From Pseudomonadota bacterium (lineage in GTDB: Bacteria > Pseudomonadota > Gammaproteobacteria > Burkholderiales > Burkholderiaceae_C): a DNA stretch of 64,000 nt. The stretch is from NCBI GenBank assembly GCA_018241265.1, contig JAFEEF010000006.1:1-64000 (forward strand), given 5' to 3'. The notes under the pieces are model-generated. The model ran no database searches. It was not told the DNA's origin and was given only the letters and a program-made list of their open reading frames with translations. A program made the translations under genes and the position numbers. Positions 9,211 through 17,759 of the stretch are shown here, in pieces (positions within the stretch are counted from its first letter, which is position 1; each line of letters opens with the position of its first letter).

Positions 9211-10482
9211 TCAGCCTTTGCCGTAGCGCCGCTGCGCGTACAGGCCGAGGCCGGTCGCGACGCTCGCGAAACGGTCGCCGCGCACCGCGCGCGCACGCGG
9301 GAACGCCGCGGCGATGCGGCTCGCGAGCAGACGCAGCCCCGTCGAGCCGCCGGTGAAATAGAGCGCGTCGATGCGCTCGGCCGGCAGGCCGGCCTGCGCC
9401 GCGGTGGCCAGCGCCGCGTCGACGATGCGCGCGATGTCGGCCTCGATCGCCGCGACGGCGCCGGCCTCGTCGATCTCGGCTGCCAGACCCGCCTCGGTGC
9501 TGCCGAGGTCGATACCGACCCGGCCGCCGTCGGCCACGGCGATCTTCGCGCTCTCGGCGCACGCCGCGAGCTCGTGCCCGAGGCGCTGCTCGACGACCGC
9601 CATCAGCCGCGCATGCTGGCGCAGGTCGGCGTAGAAGCCGCGCATGCCGCGCAGCTCGGCAACGCGCGCCGGGTTGTAGACGGTGTTGATCAGGTGCCAG
9701 GTCGCGAGATCGAAGTAGGCGCCGCTCGGAACTTCGCGCGGCGGACCGCCGCCGTTGCTCGGGCCGAACGCACCGTAGCCGTACGCCGGCAGGATCGCCG
9801 CGAGCTCGACCCGGCGGTCGAAGTCGGTGCCGGCGACGTGCACGCCGTGGTTGGCGAGGATGTCGGCCTTGCGGTCGGCGCGCTGCGCGCGCTCGCGGCC
9901 CAGGCGCAACAGCGAGAAGTCCGAGGTGCCGCCGCCGATGTCGGCGACCAGCACGAGCTCCTCGCCGGCGACGCCGCGTTCATAGTCGAATGCCGCAGCC
10001 ACCGGCTCGTACTGGAATTCGATCTGCGTGAAGCCGACGGCCTTCGCCGCGGCCCGCAGCGCCGCCTCGGCCTGCGCATCGCGGGCCGGGTCGTCATCGA
10101 CGAAATAGACCGGCCGACCGAGCACCGCGCGCCGTATCGGCCCGCCCACGGTGCGCTCGGCGCAGCTCTTCAGATGCTTCAGGTAGCCGGCGACGATGTC
10201 GCGGTACTTGACGCCGCGGCCGCCGCCGACGTCGGTCGTCTGGTCGAGCAGGCTGCTGCCGAGCACGCTCTTCATCGATCGCATCAACCGGCCGTCGAGG
10301 CCGTCGACGTAGGCCGCCACCGCGGCGCGGCCGTAGGTTCGCTCATGGCCGTCGGCATGACAGAAGACCGCGGTCGGCATCGTCGACTGGCCCGGCTCGA
10401 GCTCGACCAGGCGCATCGCGCCGGCGCCGTCGGGCACCGCGATGGCGGAATTGGACGTGCCGAAGTCGATGGCGCAGTACAT
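9211..10482 (-). CDS. yegD: Hsp70-family chaperone, YegD type
   Basis: A 423-residue actin/Hsp70 ATPase-fold protein lacking the C-terminal substrate-binding domain of DnaK. It opens with the phosphate-1 loop MYCAIDFGTSNSAIAV and has the second phosphate loop LVLVADIGGGTSDFSLLRL and the adenosine-binding ALYFTGGSTGLRLL near the end. Length and these motifs match E. coli YegD, a poorly understood putative chaperone. ATG at 10482 puts the phosphate-1 motif at the N terminus; the open frame continues upstream but without similarity. It is convergent with tyrB (4 bp apart). Client proteins and regulation are unknown. Confidence 0.9.
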   Translation of the reverse strand: MYCAIDFGTSNSAIAVPDGAGAMRLVELEPGQSTMPTAVFCHADGHERTYGRAAVAAYVDGLDGRLMRSMKSVLGSSLLDQTTDVGGGRGVKYRDIVAGYLKHLKSCAERTVGGPIRRAVLGRPVYFVDDDPARDAQAEAALRAAAKAVGFTQIEFQYEPVAAAFDYERGVAGEELVLVADIGGGTSDFSLLRLGRERAQRADRKADILANHGVHVAGTDFDRRVELAAILPAYGYGAFGPSNGGGPPREVPSGAYFDLATWHLINTVYNPARVAELRGMRGFYADLRQHARLMAVVEQRLGHELAACAESAKIAVADGGRVGIDLGSTEAGLAAEIDEAGAVAAIEADIARIVDAALATAAQAGLPAERIDALYFTGGSTGLRLLASRIAAAFPRARAVRGDRFASVATGLGLYAQRRYGKG

Positions 10483-10566
10483 GGACGAATCGCGCGGCCG
10501 AAGGGGGCGCGATTCTAGCGGCGCCGGCACTTCGAAGACGGCCGGCGGCACCGGGCCGCGGTTCGC

Positions 10567-10812
10567 TCAGCGGGGCGGGCTGGCCTCGGCCGGGCGAGAC
10601 GCGGGAGCCTCGGGCAAGGTGGCGGCGTCCGCGGTGGCGACCGGCAGCCGTACCTGCACCGTGGACTTGGCTATGCGCACCGGCGACACCCGGCCATTGC
10701 GCAGCGTCCCGCCGTCCTGCAGTTCGGCGCCTAGCGACGCGAGCAGCAGCGCCGAGCCCACCGCGGCGGTGACGGTGCTCCAGGTGATCGCTTGCAACGA
10801 CGCGAGATTCAT
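10567..10812 (-). CDS. Small hypothetical membrane or secreted protein
   Basis: An 81-residue protein with a hydrophobic stretch at about residues 8-28 (ITWSTVTAAVGSALLLASLG), which could be an uncleaved anchor or a signal peptide, followed by a proline- and alanine-rich tail. AAAAGAG lies a few bases before the ATG at 10812, which supports translation. It is 84 bp upstream of the yegD start on the same strand. Short proteins like this are common in Burkholderiales and usually have no assigned function; I recognise no domain. Confidence 0.55.
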   Translation of the reverse strand: MNLASLQAITWSTVTAAVGSALLLASLGAELQDGGTLRNGRVSPVRIAKSTVQVRLPVATADAATLPEAPASRPAEASPPR

Positions 10813-10894
10813 GACTGCTCTTTTGGATCGGCTCTGCCGGCGCGGCCGGCTTTCAACGAGGAGCGAAGGCTAGGCCATCCCTAACGGCGTGTCG

Positions 10895-10910
10895 TCCCCA
10901 CTCGTGGGGA
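10895..10910. promoter_or_regulatory. Hyphenated palindrome, possible operator
   Basis: TCCCCAC and GTGGGGA form perfect 7-bp inverted repeats around a 2-bp centre in the 252-bp spacer between two small divergent genes. The symmetry and length suit a dimeric regulator, although it could also form a short hairpin. There is no T-tract, so it is unlikely to be a terminator. Confidence 0.35.
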
Positions 10911-11064
10911 TGGCACACGGCCCGCGGGCCGCAGTCGCGCCGATGAGACATCACCGTAACAAGCTGTCGTTCGACTGGCATTTCGCTGTTTGCCTTGTCA
11001 TCAGCGGCCCGCACACTCGGACCCGATCTCACCGCTGCTCAACGCCACTGCAGAAGGACGTGCG

Positions 11065-11274
11065 ATGAACTTGATTCCCGCCTGGCTCCGCACCCTTCAT
11101 CCACGGAACCGCCGGCCGATGCCACCGGACACCGATCCGGCCGACATGGGCACGACCTTCGGGCTTGAAGCCGCCCTGCCCGGGCTGACGGATGCCTCGC
11201 GGCAGGAACTGCAATGTCTGCGGCTGGAAGAACTCGAGCCCGACAGCCGATACACCCGGCCGGCGCGGCTGTAG
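11065..11274 (+). CDS. Small hypothetical soluble protein
   Basis: A 69-residue polypeptide starting MNLIPAWLRTLHPRN. An AGAAGG ribosome-binding site lies 7-8 bp before the ATG at 11065. No transmembrane segment is predicted. The C-terminal half is rich in leucine, glutamate and arginine (SRQELQCLRLEELEPDSRY) and may form a helix. I know no family for it. The gene is isolated, 210 bp before the convergent metallophosphoesterase gene and divergent from the small membrane protein at 10.6-10.8 kb. Real coding status is supported mainly by the ribosome-binding site and composition. Confidence 0.5.
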   Translation: MNLIPAWLRTLHPRNRRPMPPDTDPADMGTTFGLEAALPGLTDASRQELQCLRLEELEPDSRYTRPARL

Positions 11275-11485
11275 CCTTTGCCCCTTCCACGGGCTGCCCG
11301 CAGCAACTCCATCCTCCCCTGCGACGTGCATTCAGTGCTCGTCGTCGATGCTCGTGGCGCCGGCGACCGCCTGTTCTTTTGCTCGGACCGAGACGATACC
11401 GCTGCTGCGGCGCAGCAACATTGCTGCGCTGTCGTATAGGCAGGGCAGCTTGTAACAGAGTGTGATCAATCGTCCGCGGGCCAGG

Positions 11486-12256
11486 TCAGACGCTGACGAC
11501 GCAGCGATCGACATAGCCTTCGGCCTCGCCGCGGCTGCTGTGGCCGCGCGCATGGCAGATCACCCGCGTTCGTCCCGCCGGATGCTCGACGACATAGTCG
11601 TGGCGGCAGTGCAGGTGCCCATGGATCCACAAGTCCGCCGCCGGCAACAGGTCGTCGTCGGCATTGCAGAAGCTGGCGGTGCCGGGCTGCGGGCCGTAGC
11701 GCGGATCGGCGCTGCGCAGGCTGGGCGCATAGTGGGTGATGACCACGGTGCGACCCCAGTCCGCTGCCGGCTGCGCCAGCTCGGCCTCGAGCCAGGCCCG
11801 GCAGGCCAGTCCTTCCTCGCGCTTGACGGCGGCGTCGAACGGTCGGTCGCCGCGCCTGGCCTGCATCAGGTTCAGGAAGTACGCCGCCGCGCGCATCGCT
11901 CGCGGCCGTTGCGCCGCGCCGTACAGATCGAAGTCGCACCAGCGCACCGTGCCGATGAAGCGGATGCGCCGGCCGTCGCGGTCGGTCAGCACGAGCCGCT
12001 CGCACTCCAGCATGCGGATGCCGAGCGCCTCGCAGCGTTCTCGAAGGCCGCGCCATGCGCGCGTCAGCTCGCGGCCGTCGAACTCGTGGTTGCCGGCCAC
12101 GTAGATCACCGGCACCGGCCAGTCGGCGAACTGCGCCAGGCCGTCCCACGAGCGGTCGATGTCGCCCGCCAGCACGAGCAGATCGGCCTCGGGCGCCGGC
12201 CTGGCAACGTAGGTTTCGGTTTCGAGATGGAGGTCGGACAGGAGCTGGAGCCGCAT
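11486..12256 (-). CDS. Calcineurin-like metallophosphoesterase
   Basis: A 256-residue member of the calcineurin-like phosphoesterase superfamily. The metal ligands are visible in order: DLHLE near the N terminus, LAGDID, VAGNHEFD, then VVITHYAPS and WIHGHLH in the second half. This is the usual D-x-H / G-D / G-N-H-E / H / G-H-x-H series for a binuclear Mn or Fe centre. The nearest characterised relatives are YfcE-like and other small-molecule phosphodiesterases, but the substrate is not predictable. The start ATG gives MRLQLLSDLHLE, typical for the family. It lies 7 bp downstream of the YecA-like gene on the same strand and is probably co-transcribed with it. Confidence 0.88.
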   Translation of the reverse strand: MRLQLLSDLHLETETYVARPAPEADLLVLAGDIDRSWDGLAQFADWPVPVIYVAGNHEFDGRELTRAWRGLRERCEALGIRMLECERLVLTDRDGRRIRFIGTVRWCDFDLYGAAQRPRAMRAAAYFLNLMQARRGDRPFDAAVKREEGLACRAWLEAELAQPAADWGRTVVITHYAPSLRSADPRYGPQPGTASFCNADDDLLPAADLWIHGHLHCRHDYVVEHPAGRTRVICHARGHSSRGEAEGYVDRCVVSV

Positions 12257-12263
12257 GCGCGCG

Positions 12264-13022
12264 TCAGCTCGCGCCGTGGCAGAGCTTGAACTTGCGGCCG
12301 CTGCCGCACGGGCAGGGGTCGTTGCGGCCGACTTTCGGCGTCTCGCGCCGCACCGTCTCGACGCGGAAGCGCTGCTCGCTGGTCAGGTCGTGCAGGTCGC
12401 AGACCGCGCCGACCAGCTCGTCGATGGCGTCGTCGAGCGTGGTCAATGGAACTTCGCGGTCGAACAGCGCGACGATCTCGCGCTCCTCGTCGGTCGAAGG
12501 CGGCAGGTGGCGGAAGATGTGCGCGACCGCAGCCATCACCGCGTCGTCCTGCATCTCCAGCAGGTCCGGAAAGACCTGCGTCGCGTGCGCGAAGCCGGCC
12601 ACCCACGGCAGCATGGCGCGCTGGATCGGCGTCGACGGCGCGTCGGCTTCCGGCTGATCGGGCGGCGCCTCGTCGTCGTCTTCCAGCACCAGCGGCTCGA
12701 ACCAGCCATCGTCGGACAGCGCCCGGTGCAGCGCCGCATGGCGCCGCAGGATCAGCGCGTCGCACCGCTGGCGCCAAGCCGGGTCGACGTCGTCGGGCAG
12801 CGGCCGCCCGTCTTCGTCGTAGACATGGGCGAGCCACGTCGCCGGCGCGAGCAGTACCGGCTGCACCAGTACGCCGCACAGATAGCCGTCGAGCATCACG
12901 ACATCGAGCGGCTCGTACGCATCGGGGGTTTGCGCGAGCAGTTCGTCGAGTTCCGCGAACTCCGCATCGGTCAGGTCGACGGTGGCGGTGCGGGCGGGCG
13001 GTGGCGTATCGAATCCGGGCAT
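12264..13022 (-). CDS. YecA/UPF0149 family protein with C-terminal SEC-C zinc motif
   Basis: A 252-residue protein. The N-terminal 190 residues are an all-alpha UPF0149/YgfB-like domain ([18 protein letters not shown], then [13 protein letters not shown]). The C terminus is a SEC-C metal-binding motif, [17 protein letters not shown], as in SecA and YecA. In E. coli YecA this motif binds iron or zinc and the protein contacts ribosomes; a role near translation or protein export is inferred. Stretches of aspartate and glutamate ([16 protein letters not shown]) form a linker. ATG at 13022. The gene is 23 bp after hutC on the same strand. Confidence 0.88.
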   Translation of the reverse strand: MPGFDTPPPARTATVDLTDAEFAELDELLAQTPDAYEPLDVVMLDGYLCGVLVQPVLLAPATWLAHVYDEDGRPLPDDVDPAWRQRCDALILRRHAALHRALSDDGWFEPLVLEDDDEAPPDQPEADAPSTPIQRAMLPWVAGFAHATQVFPDLLEMQDDAVMAAVAHIFRHLPPSTDEEREIVALFDREVPLTTLDDAIDELVGAVCDLHDLTSEQRFRVETVRRETPKVGRNDPCPCGSGRKFKLCHGAS

Positions 13023-13045
13023 GGTGCGATTGTCCGTCGGCAGCC

Positions 13046-13780
13046 CTACACCGAGAAGCGCCCGATGAGCCGGAAGCGCGGCCCGGGATGCACGAGCCGC
13101 GCGAGCGACGCGACCGCACCGCGCGACACCGTGCGGCGCGACACCCGCAGCAGCGCGCTGCCGACCGGCACCTCGAGCAGCCGCGCCTCGTCCTCCGATG
13201 CCAGCACAGCCTCGACGACCTGCTCGGCCTCGGTCAGCGGCGCCTGCTCGAACAGCAGGCGCGACGGCGTGGTGCGGCTCAGGTCGCTGTCGAGCAGATC
13301 GGGCGCGAGCGCAGGATTGACGTGCCGGTCCTCGAGCTGGATAGGCACGCCGTTCTCGAGGTGGACCAGCCGCACGTGAAACACCGGCGCGCCCTTGCGC
13401 AGGCGCATCGCACGCGCGATCTCGGCGCTCGCGCGCTCGCGCGCGGCGCTGCAGACGCGCGTCGCATGCGCATGGCCGCGCTCGGCGATCTCGTCGTGGA
13501 TGTCGCGCACCTGCAGCAGGTTGGAGATCGGATGCAGCTCGGCGACATACGAGCCCGAGCCCTGGCGGCGTTCGATCAGGCCTTCGTCCTCGAGCTCGCG
13601 CAGCGCCCGGTGCACCGTCATGCGGGCGCAGCCGAACTGCGCCACCAGCTCGCGCTCGGACGGCAGGCGCACGCCGGGCCGCCAGCCGCCTGCCGCGATG
13701 CGGCCGCGCAGCGACGCCTTGACGGCCTCGTAAGGCAAGGTGCGCGACGCCTTCACGGCGCCCGCAGCATCGGACTTCAT
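13046..13780 (-). CDS. hutC: Histidine utilisation repressor HutC (GntR family)
   Basis: A 244-residue regulator with an N-terminal GntR winged helix ([20 protein letters not shown], about residues 40-60) and a C-terminal UTRA effector domain (about 100-240). HutC represses hut genes and is released by urocanate. It is divergent from hutH, with a 20-bp palindrome in the 81-bp spacer, so autoregulation is likely. The ATG at 13780 (MKSDAAG) is used; an in-frame upstream extension lacks similarity. The identification rests on the UTRA/GntR layout and on its place next to hutH; other HutC-subfamily members look alike, but the neighbourhood decides. Confidence 0.94.
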   Translation of the reverse strand: MKSDAAGAVKASRTLPYEAVKASLRGRIAAGGWRPGVRLPSERELVAQFGCARMTVHRALRELEDEGLIERRQGSGSYVAELHPISNLLQVRDIHDEIAERGHAHATRVCSAARERASAEIARAMRLRKGAPVFHVRLVHLENGVPIQLEDRHVNPALAPDLLDSDLSRTTPSRLLFEQAPLTEAEQVVEAVLASEDEARLLEVPVGSALLRVSRRTVSRGAVASLARLVHPGPRFRLIGRFSV

Positions 13781-13827
13781 GAGGCATTCTAGAAGCGGGC
13801 GGCGTCGCGGCCGCACGGCCGCATGCT

Positions 13828-13847
13828 AAAGTTGTCTAGACCACTTT
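13828..13847. promoter_or_regulatory. Probable HutC operator, hutC-hutH spacer
   Basis: AAAGTTGTCTAGACCACTTT lies 14 bp before the hutH ATG and 47 bp from the hutC ATG. It differs at one base from the perfect palindrome upstream of hutU at 24519 and resembles a third copy before hutG at 18791. The core GTCTAGAC is symmetrical. The position suits repression of hutH and autoregulation of hutC. Confidence 0.82.
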
Positions 13848-13861
13848 GGGATGCCGCGACC

Positions 13862-15379
13862 ATGAGCACCACGACCCACACGATCGCGCCGGGGCGCCTG
13901 GATGCCGCCCTGCTGCAGGCGGCAGCGGACGGCGGAGCGCGCTGGCGCATCGCCGACGAAGCGCGCGCCGGCATCGATGCCAGCGTGCGCGCCGTTGCCG
14001 AACTGGTCGGACGCGACGCGCCGGTCTACGGCATCAACACCGGCTTCGGCAAGCTCGCGCAGACGCGCATCCCGACCGACCAGCTCGCCGCGCTGCAGAA
14101 GAACCTCGTGCTGTCGCACAGCGCCGGCGTCGGCCAGCCGCTCGCCGCGCCGGTCGTGCGGCTGATGCTGCTGCTGAAGGCGGCGAGCCTGGCGCACGGC
14201 GTCTCGGCGGTGCGCGCCGAGGTCATCGATGCGCTGCTCGCGCTGCTCGCGGCCGACGTGCTGCCGGTGATCCCCGAGAAGGGCTCGGTCGGCGCCTCCG
14301 GCGATCTCGCGCCGCTGGCGCACATGGCGGGCGTGCTGATCGGCATCGGCGAGGCCTGGGTCGACGGGCGCCGCACGCCGGCCGTGGAGGCGCTGGCCCG
14401 CGCCGGGCTGCGGCCGTTCGAGCTCGGTCCGAAGGAAGGCCTCGCGCTGCTGAACGGCACGCAGGCGTCGACCGCGCTCGCGATCCGCGCGGCACAGCGC
14501 CTGCAGCGCATCCACGACGCCGCCGTCGCGGTCGGCGCGATGACGGTCGACGCGGCGAAAGGCTCGGACACGCCGTTCGACGACCGCATCCACGCCGTGC
14601 GCGGCCAGCCCGGCCAGCGCGAAGTCGCGGCGCGCTACCGCGACTGGCTGGCCGGCAGCCCGATGCGGCTGTCGCACCTCGATTGCGACAAGGTGCAGGA
14701 TCCGTACTGCCTGCGCTGCCAGCCGCAGGTGATGGGTGCCTGCCTCGACCAGATGCGCCACGCCTGGGACGTGCTGCTGCGCGAGGCCAACGGCGTCTCC
14801 GACAACCCGCTGGTCTTCGCGGCCGACGCGGAGGGTCATCACGAAGCGCTGTCCGGCGGCAACTTCCACGCCGAGCCGGTGGCGTTCGCTGCCGACAACC
14901 TCGCGCTCGCGATCGCCGAGATCGGCGCGCTGTCGGAGCGCCGCACCGCGATGCTGATGGATCCGGTGCTGTCCGGGCTGCCGGCGTTCCTGGTCGAGCA
15001 CGGCGGGCTGCATTCGGGCTTCATGATCGCGCAGGTCACCGCGGCGGCGCTGGCGTCGGAGAACAAGTCGCTCGCCCATCCGGCGAGCGTCGACTCGCTG
15101 CCGACGTCGGCCAATCAGGAAGATCACGTCTCGATGGCGACCTACGCGGCGCGGCGGCTGCACGCGATGCTCGACAACACCGCCGGCATCGTCGCCATCG
15201 AATGGCTGGCGGCGGCGCAAGCGATCGACTTCCGCCGGCCGCTGCAGTCGTCGGCCGCGCTCGAGCGCCTGCATGCGCAACTGCGCGCGCGCGTGCCGCA
15301 CCTGGGCGTGGACCGGTTGATGGCGCCGGACATCGAGGCGGCGACCGCGCTGGTCGAGGCCGGCATCACGCCGCCCTGA
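13862..15379 (+). CDS. hutH: Histidine ammonia-lyase
   Basis: A 505-residue enzyme that deaminates L-histidine to trans-urocanate, the first step of histidine degradation. The MIO cofactor forms from Ala145-Ser146-Gly147 in [14 protein letters not shown], and the catalytic tyrosine is Tyr56 in [17 protein letters not shown]. Other family segments ([40 protein letters not shown]) are intact and the length is standard. ATG at 13862 gives [11 protein letters not shown]; earlier in-frame codons overlap the operator. Preceded by a HutC-type palindrome and divergent from hutC. The next gene, dsbA, is 161 bp downstream and probably has its own promoter. Confidence 0.97.
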   Translation: MSTTTHTIAPGRLDAALLQAAADGGARWRIADEARAGIDASVRAVAELVGRDAPVYGINTGFGKLAQTRIPTDQLAALQKNLVLSHSAGVGQPLAAPVVRLMLLLKAASLAHGVSAVRAEVIDALLALLAADVLPVIPEKGSVGASGDLAPLAHMAGVLIGIGEAWVDGRRTPAVEALARAGLRPFELGPKEGLALLNGTQASTALAIRAAQRLQRIHDAAVAVGAMTVDAAKGSDTPFDDRIHAVRGQPGQREVAARYRDWLAGSPMRLSHLDCDKVQDPYCLRCQPQVMGACLDQMRHAWDVLLREANGVSDNPLVFAADAEGHHEALSGGNFHAEPVAFAADNLALAIAEIGALSERRTAMLMDPVLSGLPAFLVEHGGLHSGFMIAQVTAAALASENKSLAHPASVDSLPTSANQEDHVSMATYAARRLHAMLDNTAGIVAIEWLAAAQAIDFRRPLQSSAALERLHAQLRARVPHLGVDRLMAPDIEAATALVEAGITPP

Positions 15380-15540
15380 CGGCCGGAGCGCCGGGGCCGC
15401 GGTCGTGATAGCGTCACGCCCGCCGTGGCGCGCCGTGCGCCGGAAACAGAACTTTCCGGGCGGCCGCTGCTCAGAGCGTGCTCCCCTCGGGCTCCCTCCC
15501 TGCCCGCAACCCCTACGCAAATCTACGAAGAGGCTCGTCC

Positions 15541-16185
15541 ATGAATCTCAACCGGCGTGACTTCTCCGCCGCCCTCGTCGGCACCGCGCTCGGCGGCCTG
15601 AGCGTCGCGGCACGCGCGCAGGCGCCCGTCGAAGGCCAGCAGTACCTGCGGCTGCAGCCGTCGGTGCCGACGTCGACCGGCAACAAGATCGAGGTCATCG
15701 AGTTCTTCTCGTACGCCTGCCCGCACTGCTTCGAGTTCGAGCCGACGCTCGAAGCCTGGATCAAGACGCTGCCGCCCGACGTGATGTTCCATCGCGTGCC
15801 GGTGCCGTTCCTGTTCAACTACGAGAACTTCCAGCGCCTCTACTACACGCTCGAGACGCTCGGCAAGGTCGACGCGATGCAGCTGAAGGTGTTCAACGCG
15901 GTGCACGTCGAGCATCAGCGCCTCGACAAGCCCGCGGACATGGCCGCACTCGTCAACAAGGTCACCGGCGTCGACCAGGCGAAGTTTCTCGACATCTACA
16001 ACTCGTTCTCGGTCGCGACCAGCGTCGGCAAGGCGAAGAAGCTGGTGCTCGACTCGTACAAGGTCGACTCGGTGCCGATGCTCGCGATCCAGGGCCGCTG
16101 GACGACGTCGCCCGGCCAGGCGCGCGGCGCGGAGGCCGCCGTCAACACCGCGAACTTCCTGATCGCGCAGGCCCGCAAAGGCTGA
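15541..16185 (+). CDS. dsbA: Periplasmic thiol:disulfide oxidoreductase DsbA
   Basis: A 214-residue thioredoxin-fold protein that introduces disulfide bonds into secreted proteins. The active site is Cys60-Pro-His-Cys63 in FFSYACPHCFEFEP, and the cis-proline loop is in SVPMLAIQG. The N terminus carries a signal peptide ending near ARAQA; its NRRDFSAAL segment resembles a twin-arginine motif, which would be unusual for DsbA outside this group. GAAGAGG lies about 10 bp before the ATG. It is surrounded by hut genes but has no metabolic link to them; insertion of the ABC operon and dsbA into the hut region is the likely explanation. It meets the ABC ATPase gene tail to tail with no spacer. Confidence 0.94.
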   Translation: MNLNRRDFSAALVGTALGGLSVAARAQAPVEGQQYLRLQPSVPTSTGNKIEVIEFFSYACPHCFEFEPTLEAWIKTLPPDVMFHRVPVPFLFNYENFQRLYYTLETLGKVDAMQLKVFNAVHVEHQRLDKPADMAALVNKVTGVDQAKFLDIYNSFSVATSVGKAKKLVLDSYKVDSVPMLAIQGRWTTSPGQARGAEAAVNTANFLIAQARKG

Positions 16186-16974
16186 TCAGCGCTCCAGCTG
16201 CACGGTTTTCAAGCTCTCGGCGCGGATGTCCTCGGTGACCTCGGCCTTGAGCTCGGAGAAGCGCGCGGTCGTCTTCACGGTGTAGTGGCGCGGGTAGGGC
16301 AGGTCGATCGCGAGCTCCTTCTTGATCCGCCCGGGCCGCGCGCTGAAGACGACGCAGCGGTTCGCCATGAAGATCGCCTCGTCGACGTCGTGCGTGACGA
16401 ACAGCACCGTCTTCTTGTGCAGCTCCCAGATCGACAGCAGGAGCTCCTGCATCAGCGCGCGGGTCTGGTGGTCGAGCGCGCCGAACGGCTCGTCGAGCAG
16501 CAGGATCTTCGGGTCGTTGGCGAGCGCGCGCGCCAGCGCGACCCGCTGCTGCATGCCGCCCGACAGCTGCTTCGGATAGTGGCGCTCGAAACCCGCGAGG
16601 CCGATCTCGGCGATGTAGCGCGCGGCGATCTCGGCCTGCTCGGCGGCCGGCAGGCCCTTTTCGCGCAGCCCGAAGCAGATGTTCTCGCGCACCGTCAGCC
16701 ACGGGAACAGCGTGTAGCTCTGGAACACCATGCCGCGGTCGGCGCCCGGGCCGGCGACGGGCTGGCCGTCGAGCAGCACGTCGCCCGCCGTCGGCACGTC
16801 GAGCCCGGCGACGATGCGCAGCAAGGTCGACTTGCCGCAACCCGACGGGCCGAGGATCGTGATGAAGTCGTTGTCGGCAACGGCCAGCGATGTCGGCTGC
16901 AGCGCGAGCGTCGGCGCGCCGCCGTGCATGCCGGCGAAGGTCCGCGAGACCGAGCGGATCGACAGCCTGCTCAC
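16186..16974 (-). CDS. ABC transporter ATPase, nitrate/taurine (NrtD/SsuB) class
   Basis: A 262-residue ATP-binding subunit. Walker A is GPSGCGKST, the signature LSGGMQQRVALARAL, Walker B ILLLDEPFGALD and the switch histidine lies in FVTHDVDEAIFMA. The sequence class is that of the nitrate/sulfonate/taurine importers. The GTG start at 16974 overlaps the permease stop by 4 bp, so ATPase and permease are translationally coupled. This is the last gene of a three-gene import operon (binding protein, permease, ATPase) inside the hut region. Confidence 0.92.
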   Translation of the reverse strand: MSRLSIRSVSRTFAGMHGGAPTLALQPTSLAVADNDFITILGPSGCGKSTLLRIVAGLDVPTAGDVLLDGQPVAGPGADRGMVFQSYTLFPWLTVRENICFGLREKGLPAAEQAEIAARYIAEIGLAGFERHYPKQLSGGMQQRVALARALANDPKILLLDEPFGALDHQTRALMQELLLSIWELHKKTVLFVTHDVDEAIFMANRCVVFSARPGRIKKELAIDLPYPRHYTVKTTARFSELKAEVTEDIRAESLKTVQLER

Positions 16975-17744
16975 AGCCCCGCCCACCGGAACATCCGCCG
17001 GTTCGTGCGCTTGAACGCCCAGTCGGAGACCAGTCCGATCGCGCCTATCGTGATGATCCCGAAGATGATCTGGTCGGTCGCCAGCAGCGCCTGGCTGTCG
17101 GTGATCATGTGGCCGATGCCGGTGGACGCGCCGATCAGCTCCGCGACGATCACGTAGGTCCAGGCCCAGCCGAGCACGAGGCGCAGGGTCTCCGCGATCT
17201 GCGGCGCCGCCGCCGGAATCAGTACCCGCTTGACGATGCCCCAGTCGCCGGCGCCCAGCGTATAGGCCGCCTCGACGAGGTCGCGCCGCGTGCCGCCGAC
17301 CGTCAACGCCACCATCAGGACGAGCTGGAAGAACGAGCCGAGGAAGATCACCGCGAGCTTCTGCGCCTCGCCGATGCCCGCCCACAGGATCAGCAGCGGT
17401 ATGAACGCCGACGCCGGCAGGTAGCGCGCGAACGACACGAACGGCTCGAAGAAGGCTTCGATGCCCTTGTACGCGCCCATCGCGACGCCGAGCGGCAGCG
17501 CGACGACCGCTGCGAGCACGAAGCCGCCGACGACGCGCCAGACGGTGTAGCCGATGTCCTTCGCGAAGCCCTGCTCGGCCAGCAGGGTCCAGCCGGAGCG
17601 CAGCATCGCGAGCGGATCGGCGAGGAAGGTCTTGGGCACGAAGCCGGAGAACGTCGCCGCCGACCAGACGGCGAAGAACAGCACGAAGAACGCGACGCCG
17701 AGCGCGACGCGCGCGGCGGCGCCGATCTCCCGCAGCGGCTTCAA
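16971..17744 (-). CDS. ABC transporter permease, nitrate/taurine class
   Basis: A 257-residue inner-membrane protein with about six hydrophobic segments. The EAA loop, which contacts the ATPase, is in EAAYTLGAGDWGIVKRVLIP. This matches the SsuC/TauC/NrtB permease class. No ATG or GTG gives a reasonable N terminus; the TTG at 17744, 15 bp after the binding-protein stop, is used (MKPLREIGAAARVALG). It transports the ligand delivered by the adjacent periplasmic binding protein. Confidence 0.9.
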   Translation of the reverse strand: MKPLREIGAAARVALGVAFFVLFFAVWSAATFSGFVPKTFLADPLAMLRSGWTLLAEQGFAKDIGYTVWRVVGGFVLAAVVALPLGVAMGAYKGIEAFFEPFVSFARYLPASAFIPLLILWAGIGEAQKLAVIFLGSFFQLVLMVALTVGGTRRDLVEAAYTLGAGDWGIVKRVLIPAAAPQIAETLRLVLGWAWTYVIVAELIGASTGIGHMITDSQALLATDQIIFGIITIGAIGLVSDWAFKRTNRRMFRWAGL

Positions 17745-17759
17745 GCGACGCGCCGGCAG

